This document shows, piece by piece, positions 18,185 through 26,975 of a DNA stretch of 64,000 nt; position 1 is the stretch's first letter; every line of letters starts with the position of its first letter. A program made the position numbers and the translations under genes. The stretch spans positions 1,859,347 to 1,923,346 of the forward strand of contig NZ_STFF01000001.1 in the NCBI RefSeq assembly GCF_004834005.1, in the 5' to 3' direction. Source of the DNA: Niastella caeni. Its GTDB lineage: Bacteria > Bacteroidota > Bacteroidia > Chitinophagales > Chitinophagaceae. A model generated the notes under the pieces. It ran no database searches. It had not been told where the DNA came from and was given only the letters and a program-made list of their open reading frames with translations.

Positions 18185-18278
18185 CCTTCTCCGTTACATC
18201 ATCAAAGTTTATTATATAGTAAATGTTATTATTTACGGGCCACTACTAATTTCAACAAAATTTTTACACGGTAATTGA

Positions 18279-18286
18279 TATGTTTG
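18279..18286 (+). promoter_or_regulatory. Candidate -7 box for the small lipoprotein gene
   Basis: TATGTTTG, a perfect TAnnTTTG match, 42 bases before the ATG at 18328. No clear -33 TTG is seen. Confidence 0.4.
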
Positions 18287-18327
18287 GCGGGAAACCATTT
18301 TTCTTATCAAGCTTAAACTTTTACCGT

Positions 18328-18666
18328 ATGAACCTGCTAAAGAAGTTACCGCTGTTTTTATTACCCTTGTTGTTATTGACCGCCTGCAGAAAAAATAAAT
18401 TAGAAACAACAGGCACTTTAAAAATCGATTTTCAAAATGGAATTCCTTCGTGCTATTCCATTTATACAGAAGCCTCGTATTATAGTTCAATACGTACCCC
18501 TTTGTACCAGGCCGGTTATCGTCCGGCAGCCATTGAGGTCGTATTTGATGGCAACACCGTAACTTTTAAAGGGTTGAATTATGGTAATTATGTACTTTCT
18601 GCCTGCTCATATGGAACTTTGGCTGTACAGGTTGTGGCAGGAGGTACCAGAACGTACAAGTTTTAG
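18328..18666 (+). CDS. Small hypothetical lipoprotein, 112 aa
   Basis: Starts at the ATG at 18328 (MNLLKKLPLFLLP) with a lipobox LLTAC ending at about residue 20, so a short membrane-anchored exported protein is expected. The mature part (CRKNKLETTGTLKIDF...) looks beta-rich, with aromatic residues (SYYSS) and a VVAGGTRTYKF end, resembling small carboxypeptidase-regulatory or Ig-like domains, but I do not recognise a family. A G-U containing terminator follows at 18746. Confidence 0.75.
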   Translation: MNLLKKLPLFLLPLLLLTACRKNKLETTGTLKIDFQNGIPSCYSIYTEASYYSSIRTPLYQAGYRPAAIEVVFDGNTVTFKGLNYGNYVLSACSYGTLAVQVVAGGTRTYKF

Positions 18667-18745
18667 ATTCATTTGGGAACATCATTGTCAACACCTTAAA
18701 AACGACACCCTTCAAATCAATTCTACAAATAAATGAATTTCAAAA

Positions 18746-18778
18746 AGTCGTCCTAACGGGCGGCTTTTATTCTTTTTT
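18746..18778 (+). terminator. Intrinsic terminator after the small lipoprotein gene
   Basis: AGTCGTCC (18746-18753) pairs with GGGCGGCT (18758-18765) with two G-U pairs around a TAAC loop, followed by TTTATTCTTTTTT. Confidence 0.75.
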
Positions 18779-18835
18779 AACTTGCCGTACACCCTAATCT
18801 TTGCAAAATGTGCAATATATCATGCCAAAAACCTT

Positions 18836-18843
18836 TAATTTTG
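18836..18843 (+). promoter_or_regulatory. Candidate -7 box for the GH3 gene
   Basis: TAATTTTG matches TAnnTTTG perfectly, 30 bases before the ATG at 18874; no -33 element at the usual distance is clear. Confidence 0.4.
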
Positions 18844-18873
18844 GTAATGCCTGACCAAACGGGCAATTATTGA

Positions 18874-20412
18874 ATGGCCCTAATTGATATCTCTTTACCC
18901 CGGTCGGTTGCAAGAGCGTTGAGATTGCCTGCCAGGTCACCCAGGCGGCAACAGATCAGGGTGTTGAAGAAATTGCTGAAGAAAGCCCGGTTTACCGAAT
19001 TCGGTCAAAAATACCGGTTCGATGAAATTCTATTGAGTAAGCACGCCGGGAAGAAATTCCAGCAACTCGTTCCAACCTACGATTATAATAAGATCTATTC
19101 TGAATGGTGGCATAAAACCCTGGAAGGTAAAAGGGACATTTGCTGGCCTGGAAAGATCAAATATTTCGCCCTTAGCTCCGGCACCTCCGAGTCTGCGAGT
19201 AAATATATACCCATTACCAATGATCTGATGCGGGGTAACCGCATAGTCATGATCAAGCAATTACTTTCCTTACGTACCTATCACGATATTCCGGTAAAAA
19301 GTATTGGCAAAGGTTGGTTAATGCTGGGCGGCAGTACCGACCTGCAAAAAGGCCCCGGCTACTATGCCGGCGACCTCAGTGGCATTACCGCCAAAAAAGT
19401 GCCTTTCTGGTTTTCGCCTTTTTATAAACCTGGAAAAAAGATTGCCCGTACCCGTGACTGGAACAGTAAGATTGAAGCTATTGTAGAAGAAGCGCCGAAT
19501 TGGGATATCGGCTTTGTGGTGGGCGTTCCGGCCTGGATACAAATGTGCATGGAAAAGATCATTGAGCGCTATCAACTCAATTCCATCCACGACATGTGGC
19601 CGAACCTGGCTTTTTTCGTTCATGGCGGCGTTTCCTTCGAGCCCTATAAACATGGGTTTAATAAACTGGTGGCTAAACCGCTTACGTTTATTGAAACTTA
19701 TCTTGCTTCGGAGGGATTCATTGCTTATCAGGACCGCCAGCAATCACAAGGCATGCGGCTGGCCCTGAACGATCATATCTTCTTCGAGTTTGTGCCTTTC
19801 AACAGCGATAATTTCGACGCTGATGGTAACCTGGTAGAAAATCCTGAAGCTTTAATGATCCACCAGGTGGAAGAAGGGAAGGACTATGCAATTTTATTAA
19901 GTACCACTGCGGGCGCATGGCGCTATTTGATTGGCGATACCGTTCGCTTTGTTGATAAAGAACGTTGTGAAATAATCATTACAGGTCGAACCAAACACTT
20001 TTTGAGCCTCGTGGGTGAGCACCTGAGTGTTGATAATATGAATAAGGCCATAAAGCTGGCCAGTGAAGAGTTGAATGTAAATATTCCCGAATACACGGTG
20101 GCCGGTATTCCCCATGGATTGAACTTCGCTCATGAATGGTGGATAGCCTGTGACGATGCCGTAGATGCGGAGGTATTGCGTGAGAAAATCGACAGCAGTT
20201 TGAAAGAACTGAACGACGACTATGCGGTAGAAAGAAAAAGCGCATTGAAGGAAGTTTACCTGAATGTGCTACCTGTTTCAAAATTTATGGAGTTTATGCA
20301 TTTGAAAGGAAAGATCGGTGGGCAGCATAAATTTCCACGTGTTATGAAGGGTAAGATGTTTGAAGACTGGGCAAAATTCATAGAGACAGGAACTATTTCG
20401 CAACCCGCGTAA
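18874..20412 (+). CDS. GH3 family acyl-adenylate/amidosynthetase-like protein
   Basis: A 512-residue member of the GH3 family, named for plant auxin-responsive enzymes that adenylate a carboxylate and join it to an amino acid. ATP-binding motif SSGTSESASKYIP is seen near 95-107, the middle has GVSFEPY near 251, and LLSTTAGAWRYLIGDTVRF-type strand (STTAGAWRYLIGDTV) near 343 matches the conserved YRIGD region. Bacterial GH3 proteins are common in Bacteroidota, but their substrate is not known. No signal peptide. The LysE-type exporter gene follows 120 bases later on the same strand, which could mean export of an amino-acid conjugate; this is inference. Confidence 0.9.
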   Translation: MALIDISLPRSVARALRLPARSPRRQQIRVLKKLLKKARFTEFGQKYRFDEILLSKHAGKKFQQLVPTYDYNKIYSEWWHKTLEGKRDICWPGKIKYFALSSGTSESASKYIPITNDLMRGNRIVMIKQLLSLRTYHDIPVKSIGKGWLMLGGSTDLQKGPGYYAGDLSGITAKKVPFWFSPFYKPGKKIARTRDWNSKIEAIVEEAPNWDIGFVVGVPAWIQMCMEKIIERYQLNSIHDMWPNLAFFVHGGVSFEPYKHGFNKLVAKPLTFIETYLASEGFIAYQDRQQSQGMRLALNDHIFFEFVPFNSDNFDADGNLVENPEALMIHQVEEGKDYAILLSTTAGAWRYLIGDTVRFVDKERCEIIITGRTKHFLSLVGEHLSVDNMNKAIKLASEELNVNIPEYTVAGIPHGLNFAHEWWIACDDAVDAEVLREKIDSSLKELNDDYAVERKSALKEVYLNVLPVSKFMEFMHLKGKIGGQHKFPRVMKGKMFEDWAKFIETGTISQPA

Positions 20413-20532
20413 TATTTTTGATTTTGGGTTAATCTCGAAACCCCGAAATCTTCCAAATCTCGAAATCCCCAATATGTTTTCCTACCTTGCGTACACATAT
20501 ATTAAAATTGGAAGATTTATAAGGGTATCAGC

Positions 20533-21171
20533 ATGTGGCAAGCCATAATAAGTGGATTAACACTGGGATGTATTCTTGCGCTCTCTGTAGGGCCTGTAAT
20601 ATTTACCATCATAAAGCAGAGTTTAAATAACGGTCATACCGGGGGCCTCACTTTCGTAGCCGGGGTATGGTTAAGTGATATTATATTAGTAGTGATCAGT
20701 AATGCCTTTTCGGCCTTTGTTGGTGAATTACTCGAATACAAAAATATAATCGGATATATCGGTAGCGTATTTCTGGTAGGCGTTGGTATTTATTATTTGT
20801 TCTTTAAGAAAGTGACCCTTCGTACCGATGCCGATGGCAATGCCATAAAGTTTAAGGGGCTGGAAATATTGAAGATCCTGTCGAGCGGCTTTTTTCTGAA
20901 TACCTTAAATCCCAGTGTATTTATCTTCTGGCTGGGCACTGCAACTGCATTTTCCAAATACAGCTTTAACCAGCGGATCCTGATCTTTTCTATTTGCCTG
21001 GCCTTTAATATTGCCGCAGATATCTTAAAAGTGGTGTTGGCCGGAAAATTACGTACCAAGCTTACCTTGCATAACATTTCATTAATTAATAAGATCTCAG
21101 GTGTTATACTGGCTGGCTTTGGAATAGCCCTTTTTTATGGCACCTATTTTTTATCGGATAAGATCAGGTAA
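20533..21171 (+). CDS. LysE/RhtB family amino acid exporter
   Basis: A 212-residue inner-membrane protein with six predicted hydrophobic helices. The N-terminus WQAIISGLTLGCILALSVGP contains the LysE-family LxxSxGPV/I motif (ALSVGPVIF, residues 16-24), and the LNTLNPSVFIFWLG segment near 123-136 matches the second conserved region. Family members export amino acids or small derivatives. The 120 bases before it contain CTCGAAATCCCC-like short repeats of unknown role. Confidence 0.9.
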   Translation: MWQAIISGLTLGCILALSVGPVIFTIIKQSLNNGHTGGLTFVAGVWLSDIILVVISNAFSAFVGELLEYKNIIGYIGSVFLVGVGIYYLFFKKVTLRTDADGNAIKFKGLEILKILSSGFFLNTLNPSVFIFWLGTATAFSKYSFNQRILIFSICLAFNIAADILKVVLAGKLRTKLTLHNISLINKISGVILAGFGIALFYGTYFLSDKIR

Positions 21172-21255
21172 GTGTTACCTTTTACTATTCTTCCAGGCTG
21201 TCTTTAACAAATCATTAGTTAAATAACAAAAAGGCACTGTGTAACTTGTTGGCGA

Positions 21256-21831
21256 ATGAAGCAAGCTATACTTTTTATATTACTGGTATCAATAGCGGAA
21301 GTAACCTTATCACAATCTTCAGATTTTATTGTTTTAAAAAAGCGCAACAACCGAACGATAAAAACCTATTATCCCGGCGCTTTTATTTCAGCCGTCACAT
21401 ATAATGGTTTTTCTATAAATGGATTCATTAAAGATATCCGGAACGACACCCTGATCATTTTGCAACAGGAACGCCGGTTAATGCCTACTGATTTTGGCGC
21501 TACGCTGGATACGTTGTCTTATACTGTAGGCGTCGATTACCATACTATAAAATCTTTTCATTATACCAGTCAATATACCTGGGGAAGAAAAAGAGGGTTT
21601 GTTGAGATCAACCTTCCCCGCCTGATGAAGGTGGGCGGTATCGGGTTTCTCATCCTTGAATTGGTGAATACTGCGTACAGAAAAGAATCCATAACGGCTA
21701 ACAAGAAAATGCTTCCTCTGGGCATAGCGGCCGGCGTTGCGGCTGCAGGCATCTTCATGTCGTATCAGCAAAACCGAAGCGATAAAGCCGGAGGAAAATA
21801 TAAGGTGGTATATGTGAAAAATACTAAATAG
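21256..21831 (+). CDS. Hypothetical exported protein with two membrane segments
   Basis: A 191-residue protein with a signal peptide (MKQAILFILLVSIAEVTLSQ, cut near residue 20). The mature part starts with DFIVLKKRNNRTIKTY and includes GAFISAVTYNGFSINGFIKDIRNDT-like beta strands, then two hydrophobic segments near residues 121-135 and 155-172 (LGIAAGVAAAGIFM) and a basic end. I do not recognise the family by name; the first part resembles a small beta domain that is common in Chitinophagaceae exported proteins. Function unknown. Confidence 0.75.
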   Translation: MKQAILFILLVSIAEVTLSQSSDFIVLKKRNNRTIKTYYPGAFISAVTYNGFSINGFIKDIRNDTLIILQQERRLMPTDFGATLDTLSYTVGVDYHTIKSFHYTSQYTWGRKRGFVEINLPRLMKVGGIGFLILELVNTAYRKESITANKKMLPLGIAAGVAAAGIFMSYQQNRSDKAGGKYKVVYVKNTK

Positions 21832-21910
21832 GAAAATATAGTCACCCTATACAACGTTAAGGGAACAGCAATCAAAATTGTATCTTGCAGGCCAAAGCAG
21901 TTCCCTACTC

Positions 21911-22615
21911 ATGTCAACTAAAACGAAAGAAAAAGCCCTTCGCATCTGGCGTATTGTTAAACGGACTTTACTCTTTCTATTTCTATTCCAGTTATTTTAT
22001 ATTCTCCTGTTGAAATGGGTTGATCCGCCGTTTACCTTAACCCAGTTGGGCAGCTTGTTTACCGGTTATGGGTTGAAAAGGGATTATGTGGATATGAAAG
22101 ATGTTTCCTCATATGCCCGCTTATCTTTTATTGCTGCTGAAGACCAGTTATTCCCCGACCACAATGGGTTCGACTGGAAGAGCATTAATAAAGCGATGGA
22201 ATACAATAAAAAGAAACCCAATCGTGTAAAAGGGGCTTCCACCATCAGCCAGCAGGTGGCCAAAAATGTTTTCCTGTGGCAGGGCCGAAGCTGGCTTCGT
22301 AAAGGCCTGGAAGTGTATTTCACCTTTATGATAGAATTGTTGTGGGACAAGAACCGCATCATGGAAATGTACCTGAACGTTTCTGAAATGGGGCCCGGCA
22401 TTTTTGGGATTGAAGCCGCTGCCCAGAATTACTTTAAAAAGCCTGCTAAAAAACTCAACCGGCAGGAAGCGGCCATGATTGCAGCCTGCATGCCCAATCC
22501 AAAGAAATTTACTGTAAAGCCATTATCGCGGCACGTAGCATCGCGCTATCCCTGGGTAATGAAGCAAATGGCCTTTCTGCAAAACGATCCCGATATTCAA
22601 CGGATCCTGCAATAA
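21911..22615 (+). CDS. mtgA: Monofunctional biosynthetic peptidoglycan transglycosylase
   Basis: Polymerises lipid II into glycan strands without a transpeptidase domain (GT51). The start is set at ATG 21911 (MSTKTKEKALRIW) instead of an upstream TTG at 21878. One N-terminal membrane anchor (about residues 16-38) precedes the GT51 domain with EDQLFPDHNGFDW near 78-90, KGASTISQQVAKN near 107-119, KNRIMEMYLN near 149 and GPGIFGIEAAAQNYF near 165-179. Catalytic Glu residues are therefore present. Length 234 is normal. The gene ends directly against the convergent glycosyltransferase gene (no gap). Confidence 0.95.
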   Translation: MSTKTKEKALRIWRIVKRTLLFLFLFQLFYILLLKWVDPPFTLTQLGSLFTGYGLKRDYVDMKDVSSYARLSFIAAEDQLFPDHNGFDWKSINKAMEYNKKKPNRVKGASTISQQVAKNVFLWQGRSWLRKGLEVYFTFMIELLWDKNRIMEMYLNVSEMGPGIFGIEAAAQNYFKKPAKKLNRQEAAMIAACMPNPKKFTVKPLSRHVASRYPWVMKQMAFLQNDPDIQRILQ

Positions 22616-24310
22616 CTATTTAACGTAAAGATTAAATTCAGTGCTGTTAATAGTGGGGAAGCCCGGTATAACCGTGCCGATACATAACCTGGCATTATAT
22701 TCCCCGGCAGCCAGCCCGGAAGGAATATTTACCGTTAGTGTCATGGCGTTACTGGTTAATTTTTTAACAACAATGCCGGTATTAATAAATGTTTTTACAT
22801 CTCCATCTTCATAAAGCACTAACCATATAGGCGTTTCGCTATAGGCAGGTTGCTGAAATAAGGCCCTGTAATTTTCCGGGACAGCAACTTTTGTACTTAA
22901 CTGCAATGTGCGCCCGGGCGAAAGGGAACAATTTATATTGGAAAACAATACCCGCGAGAAAGAATAAAATCCATGTTGAACGCCATCGTGCGGAAATGGC
23001 CATCCAAATGGCTTGAAGAGTTGTTGAAAGTAGTTGCTGTTACCCGGCACAATCATATAAACAGTTTTGCTGATGAGCGAATCTTCTATTGGCCACATAT
23101 TAAAATTATTGCGGCGATAATACGGCGAGTTCATGGAGAATGCCGGCTTGCCGGTATAGAACCAGAATTTGGATGCCCGTTGGTACGTATTGATGAATAC
23201 GATCGGCAAGCTACTGGCCTTTTGTTTCATCTCGGTTGCCCATTCCCGGTTTCCATGAAACTCATTCCTTTTTATCCATGAAACAGGCGGAAACCAGGAC
23301 ATGATATACAGCCTTACCGCCAGTACCAACAATAAAGTAATGGGGATACTTCTATACAGCCATTTTTGTAACCGATAATTTTTCACCAGGTATCTATGGC
23401 TGAGCACCATTAAGGGTATAAATGCGGCGATGGTCCAATTAGCTTCCACCCTTCCTTTATAGGTGCTTATCAGAAATAAAATATATGTGCCCACCAGCGT
23501 GTATTTCATTGCCCGTTCCAGATCTGAAACCGGGCGGTACCGGAAAGCTGCCCAAAGCAGAAACCAACCTATTACGGGGCCGGCAAAAGCAATTTGCCCG
23601 AGGATGTATTCAGTAGTAAAAGCGAATCTGTAATTGGAAGCATTCCGTTCGAGCAAATGATATTGAATTGAGGGAAAATTATGCTGGTACTGCCAGTAAA
23701 GGTGCGGCGCAAATAACAACAGGCAAATAAAACCGGCCAGCCAGAGGTACTTATTGGTTAATAATCGAAGGTTCGATAACAATACCAACACTATCACCAA
23801 CACCCCATGATATTTGCTATATAACATGCACGCCATGCAAATGCCCAGCAGCAGGGCGTTGATAACATTCCTGTTTTGCAGGAACCGCTGGTACAGCCAG
23901 AAGAAGAGCACTATAAAAAATAACAGTGGTATATCGGGCACTGCCAGTATACCGCCTATTTGTGCCACCCCGATGGACAATGCCACAGCATAAAATAATA
24001 GGTCGTCTTTTTTATAGGTAAGTTGTTGAACAAAAAAAATGGTGGCGGTATTCAATAATAAAACAAAAATACGAACGCCCAGCTCGTTATGAAAAATAGC
24101 ATAACCCGCTCTTATCAATGCTGCGATCATGGGCGGGTGATCAAAATAGCCCCAGTCTAAATAGCGGGAATAAACCCAGTAATAGGCTTCATCATCGAAT
24201 AATTCTGTATTGCCAGCCTGAATAATACTTAACAAAGCCCAGCAGATACAAAATAACAACCGATGATGTTTATGCAGCGCGGTTTGCATATTACAACAAC
24301 AGAGCAACAA
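22616..24310 (-). CDS. GT39/ArnT-like membrane glycosyltransferase
   Basis: A 564-residue multipass inner-membrane protein of the dolichyl-phosphate-mannose mannosyltransferase superfamily (PMT_2 domain), which moves sugars from a polyprenyl phosphate donor to an envelope acceptor. The N-terminal catalytic loop is seen as LFDDEAYYWVYSRYLDWGYF near 37-56 with the acidic DDE pair and DHPP following. Ten or more hydrophobic helices follow to about residue 350, then a soluble C-terminal part of about 200 residues. The true start may be the ATG at 24289 (MQTALHKHH), as MLLCCCN is an odd start. It follows the NR kinase gene by 11 bases and may share its transcript. Confidence 0.87.
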   Translation of the reverse strand: MLLCCCNMQTALHKHHRLLFCICWALLSIIQAGNTELFDDEAYYWVYSRYLDWGYFDHPPMIAALIRAGYAIFHNELGVRIFVLLLNTATIFFVQQLTYKKDDLLFYAVALSIGVAQIGGILAVPDIPLLFFIVLFFWLYQRFLQNRNVINALLLGICMACMLYSKYHGVLVIVLVLLSNLRLLTNKYLWLAGFICLLLFAPHLYWQYQHNFPSIQYHLLERNASNYRFAFTTEYILGQIAFAGPVIGWFLLWAAFRYRPVSDLERAMKYTLVGTYILFLISTYKGRVEANWTIAAFIPLMVLSHRYLVKNYRLQKWLYRSIPITLLLVLAVRLYIMSWFPPVSWIKRNEFHGNREWATEMKQKASSLPIVFINTYQRASKFWFYTGKPAFSMNSPYYRRNNFNMWPIEDSLISKTVYMIVPGNSNYFQQLFKPFGWPFPHDGVQHGFYSFSRVLFSNINCSLSPGRTLQLSTKVAVPENYRALFQQPAYSETPIWLVLYEDGDVKTFINTGIVVKKLTSNAMTLTVNIPSGLAAGEYNARLCIGTVIPGFPTINSTEFNLYVK

Positions 24311-24321
24311 TATAAAGGGTT

Positions 24322-24849
24322 CTATTGCGCGAATAAATCGTTCACCGCTTGAATGGCCTTTTGAAGCCGTTCATCATAATTTCCAGAGATCTCTACCCAG
24401 GGAACGGACTGGTTGATCAGGATATTTTTGTAGATGTTGTAGAGCTGTTGGCGGCGGGTTAAGTCGGGATACTCACGTAAAATATCTTTTACCCAGGGTA
24501 AGTCAATATCGCATAAAAGGTATAAGTCATATTTTCTTTTTGTAATCTGATCAAGTATCCAGGGGTGACATTTATCATATACAAATTCACACCATACTTT
24601 CATTACATACTGATTTGTATCAATAAACAGCACCCGTGAATGGCCTGCTTTTTCGATGTGGCTTTCTTCTAATGCAACCTGGCCTTTGGCAATGGTAAGT
24701 AAGTCATCATAAGTATAGCTTGTGCCGTGTTGCAGAAGATAGTCACGGGCATATTCCGGAACCCAACTGGTGTTATAGTAATTGGCCAGTTGCGCACACA
24801 ATGTACTTTTGCCCGTTGACTCAGGACCAATGATAACTACTTTTTTCAT
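24322..24849 (-). CDS. NadR-like ribosylnicotinamide kinase (kinase domain only)
   Basis: A 175-residue P-loop kinase: GPESTGKST at residues 8-16 is the Walker A motif, and VPEYARDYL, FIDTNQYVMKVWCE and the DLPW segment (CDIDLPW near 113-119) match the C-terminal kinase domain of NadR. Its expected reaction is phosphorylation of nicotinamide riboside to NMN. The NMN adenylyltransferase domain of full NadR is missing. The start codon overlaps the pnuC stop by 4 bases (ATGA), so the importer and kinase are translationally coupled. Confidence 0.9.
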   Translation of the reverse strand: MKKVVIIGPESTGKSTLCAQLANYYNTSWVPEYARDYLLQHGTSYTYDDLLTIAKGQVALEESHIEKAGHSRVLFIDTNQYVMKVWCEFVYDKCHPWILDQITKRKYDLYLLCDIDLPWVKDILREYPDLTRRQQLYNIYKNILINQSVPWVEISGNYDERLQKAIQAVNDLFAQ

Positions 24850-25487
24850 TCCTGTTTTTTATCATGCAACTGCCGGGCACGTCTTTTCCATTCCAGCAAA
24901 CCAAAGATGGCCATTACAAACAGTATAAAATAAAAGACACTCGTAAATACGTATTGCTTTACAAAGTATAACGGTATGGAGGCGATGTTGGTTGCGATCC
25001 ACCAGTACCAGCTTTCCACTTTCTTTTTAGCCATAAGCCACATGCCGGTGAAAGCGGTGGCTGAAGCAAACGCATCAGCCCAGGGAATAGTGGCGGAAGC
25101 GAATGCATATTTCATCAAGGTAAGGGCGCTAAAAATAACAACATAAAAGAAAGCGCAGAACAATAGTTGTTGCAACCATTCGCTACGGGTAGAATATTGT
25201 ATGCTTACCACGTAATGATGTTGCTGGTCTTTTTTTAGCCATAGCACCCATCCGTAAATACTCATGATGGTATAATACAGGTTAACGCTCGCTTCACCAT
25301 ACAAATGACCCTGCACGCTCAGGAATATGTAAATTACTGTACTTATAAGGCCAACGGGATATACCAGGATATTTTCAATTCGTGAAAACCATACACTCGC
25401 AATACCCGCAAATACGGCAATATATTCGGGCCACGTGGTGTTGCGCATACCGTCAACAAACTGTCGCAAAATTTCTTCGTAGGTCAT
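24846..25487 (-). CDS. pnuC: Nicotinamide riboside transporter PnuC
   Basis: A 213-residue inner-membrane protein of about seven helices that lets nicotinamide riboside enter by facilitated diffusion, with trapping by phosphorylation. Family features seen: EYIAVFAGIASVWFSRIENI near residues 21-40, QGHLYGEASVNLYYTIMSIYGW near 74-95 and MLAKKKVESWYWWIATN-type helix (KVESWYWWIATNI) near 155. Its last bases overlap the NR kinase start. It diverges from the SDR gene across a 39-base gap. Confidence 0.93.
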   Translation of the reverse strand: MTYEEILRQFVDGMRNTTWPEYIAVFAGIASVWFSRIENILVYPVGLISTVIYIFLSVQGHLYGEASVNLYYTIMSIYGWVLWLKKDQQHHYVVSIQYSTRSEWLQQLLFCAFFYVVIFSALTLMKYAFASATIPWADAFASATAFTGMWLMAKKKVESWYWWIATNIASIPLYFVKQYVFTSVFYFILFVMAIFGLLEWKRRARQLHDKKQE

Positions 25488-25526
25488 TCTTTAAAAAAAT
25501 GCAATATAGTTCTTCTCCTCACTTTC

Positions 25527-26366
25527 ATGCTGGTTTCCGATATTTGGCAGATAAATACTTGTCAATTGAGTTATTTTGCCAATAAGATCGTTTGGATAAC
25601 CGGTGCTTCTTCAGGCATTGGCGAAGCACTTACTTATGAACTGACAAAGCTGGGCGCAAAGATCGTTATTTCGGCCAGGCGTGAAGAAGAACTGAAACGG
25701 GTGCAGCAACAGGCCGGCCCTTCTAATGTTTACGTACTTCCGCTCGACCTGGAAGCGCCTGCTACCTTCCCAGCAAAAGTGCAGGAAGCCATTGGCGCTT
25801 TTGAGCAGGTTGATATTATGATCCACAATGGTGGCATCAGCCAGCGATCTAAGGTAATAGATACATTGCCGGCAGTGCAGCGTAAGGTAATGGAAGTTGA
25901 TTATTTCAGCTATATAGAACTAACCAGGTTGTTATTACCACACATGCAACAGCGAAAAACCGGGCATATAGCCGTGATCAGTAGTGTAATGGGTAAAATT
26001 GGAACGCCCATGCGCTCGGCCTATTCCGCTGCAAAACACGCTTTGCATGGCTTCTTTGATTGCCTGCGGGCCGAGGTTTGGAAAGATAATATTAATGTTA
26101 CCATCATTACGCCGGGTTATATTCGCACCCAGGTATCATTAAATGCGGTTACTGCTTCAGGAGAGAAACTGAACGAGCTGGGAAAAAATATTGGGCATGG
26201 GTATGCTGCCGATAAAACGGCGCAACAAATACTGAACGCAATACAAAAAGGAAAATTTGAAAAATATGTAGGCCGGCCTTTTTCAAAAGAGTGGATGGCT
26301 ATTCATTTGATGCGATTGTTCCCAACCTTGGCCATTAAGGTTTTTAAAAATGCCGTACCGGAATAG
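25527..26366 (+). CDS. SDR family oxidoreductase
   Basis: NAD(P)-dependent short-chain dehydrogenase of the classical type. It has the Rossmann motif TGASSGIGE at about residues 24-32, NGG (HNGGIS) near 101-106, the catalytic Ser (VISSVMG), Tyr and Lys (YSAAK near 166-170) and PGYIRTQ near 197. The hydrophobic C-terminal helix is like that of DHRS7-type reductases. The ATG at 25527 is used, but a TTG at 25566 gives LSYFANKIVWITG, which fits the usual family N-terminus better. The 3' end overlaps the convergent SRPBCC gene by 23 bases. Substrate unknown. Confidence 0.92.
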   Translation: MLVSDIWQINTCQLSYFANKIVWITGASSGIGEALTYELTKLGAKIVISARREEELKRVQQQAGPSNVYVLPLDLEAPATFPAKVQEAIGAFEQVDIMIHNGGISQRSKVIDTLPAVQRKVMEVDYFSYIELTRLLLPHMQQRKTGHIAVISSVMGKIGTPMRSAYSAAKHALHGFFDCLRAEVWKDNINVTIITPGYIRTQVSLNAVTASGEKLNELGKNIGHGYAADKTAQQILNAIQKGKFEKYVGRPFSKEWMAIHLMRLFPTLAIKVFKNAVPE

Positions 26367-26898
26367 TTCCTTCGTACAGCTCACAAAATTTTTTAAGATT
26401 TTTCAATCCTTCGGTAAACTGGCGGTTGAGGTTCTTGTGGATCATATAGCCCATTAACCGGCCCATTGGGTAAGGTAACATGCCGGAGTTTTGCCAGGTC
26501 ACTTTTGTTTCATCAGTTCCCCATTCTTCAAAAAGCCAGTTGTCGCGGGCGATTGTTTTCAGCGGCCTGATAAATTCAAAGTCAAAATGAATGTGCTTAT
26601 CATCAATATCCCGTAGCGTTAAGCTGCCTGTGCCTATATTGGTTTCTTTCCACGAATATTTATGCCCCGGTCTTTTAGCTAAACCGGTGATATTGCTTTC
26701 GCTGTTAGCGCTTTTCTTATGCCAGGGATTCCATTGGATATGGTTATGAAAATCGGCCACCTTATCCATAACAAAGCCGCACGGCTTTTTTATAATAGCT
26801 GATTTCTCTATAAAGTACCCGTCTGGTAAAAATAAAGCGATAATTAACAGAAGCACTATAACTACCACCAATGCTCCCAAAATATACAGAAAGGTCAT
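26344..26898 (-). CDS. SRPBCC-type polyketide cyclase-like membrane-anchored protein
   Basis: A 184-residue protein with an N-terminal membrane anchor (residues 3-25, MTFLYILGALVVVIVLLL) and then a helix-grip fold START-like domain (IEKSAIIKKPCGFVMDKVADF, WNPWHKK near 57-63, WEETNIG-like segment SWKETNIGTG). Relatives bind hydrophobic ligands or act as cyclases, but members of this anchored group have no known function. It overlaps the SDR gene's end by 23 bases in a convergent arrangement. Confidence 0.82.
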   Translation of the reverse strand: MTFLYILGALVVVIVLLLIIALFLPDGYFIEKSAIIKKPCGFVMDKVADFHNHIQWNPWHKKSANSESNITGLAKRPGHKYSWKETNIGTGSLTLRDIDDKHIHFDFEFIRPLKTIARDNWLFEEWGTDETKVTWQNSGMLPYPMGRLMGYMIHKNLNRQFTEGLKNLKKFCELYEGTIPVRHF

Positions 26899-26975
26899 AA
26901 ACCTGCTGTTTTGTTGAATTTACTGCATTCCTGCAATACAGCCAAGCAGGTTCGGTAATTTACCAAATCAAATGT

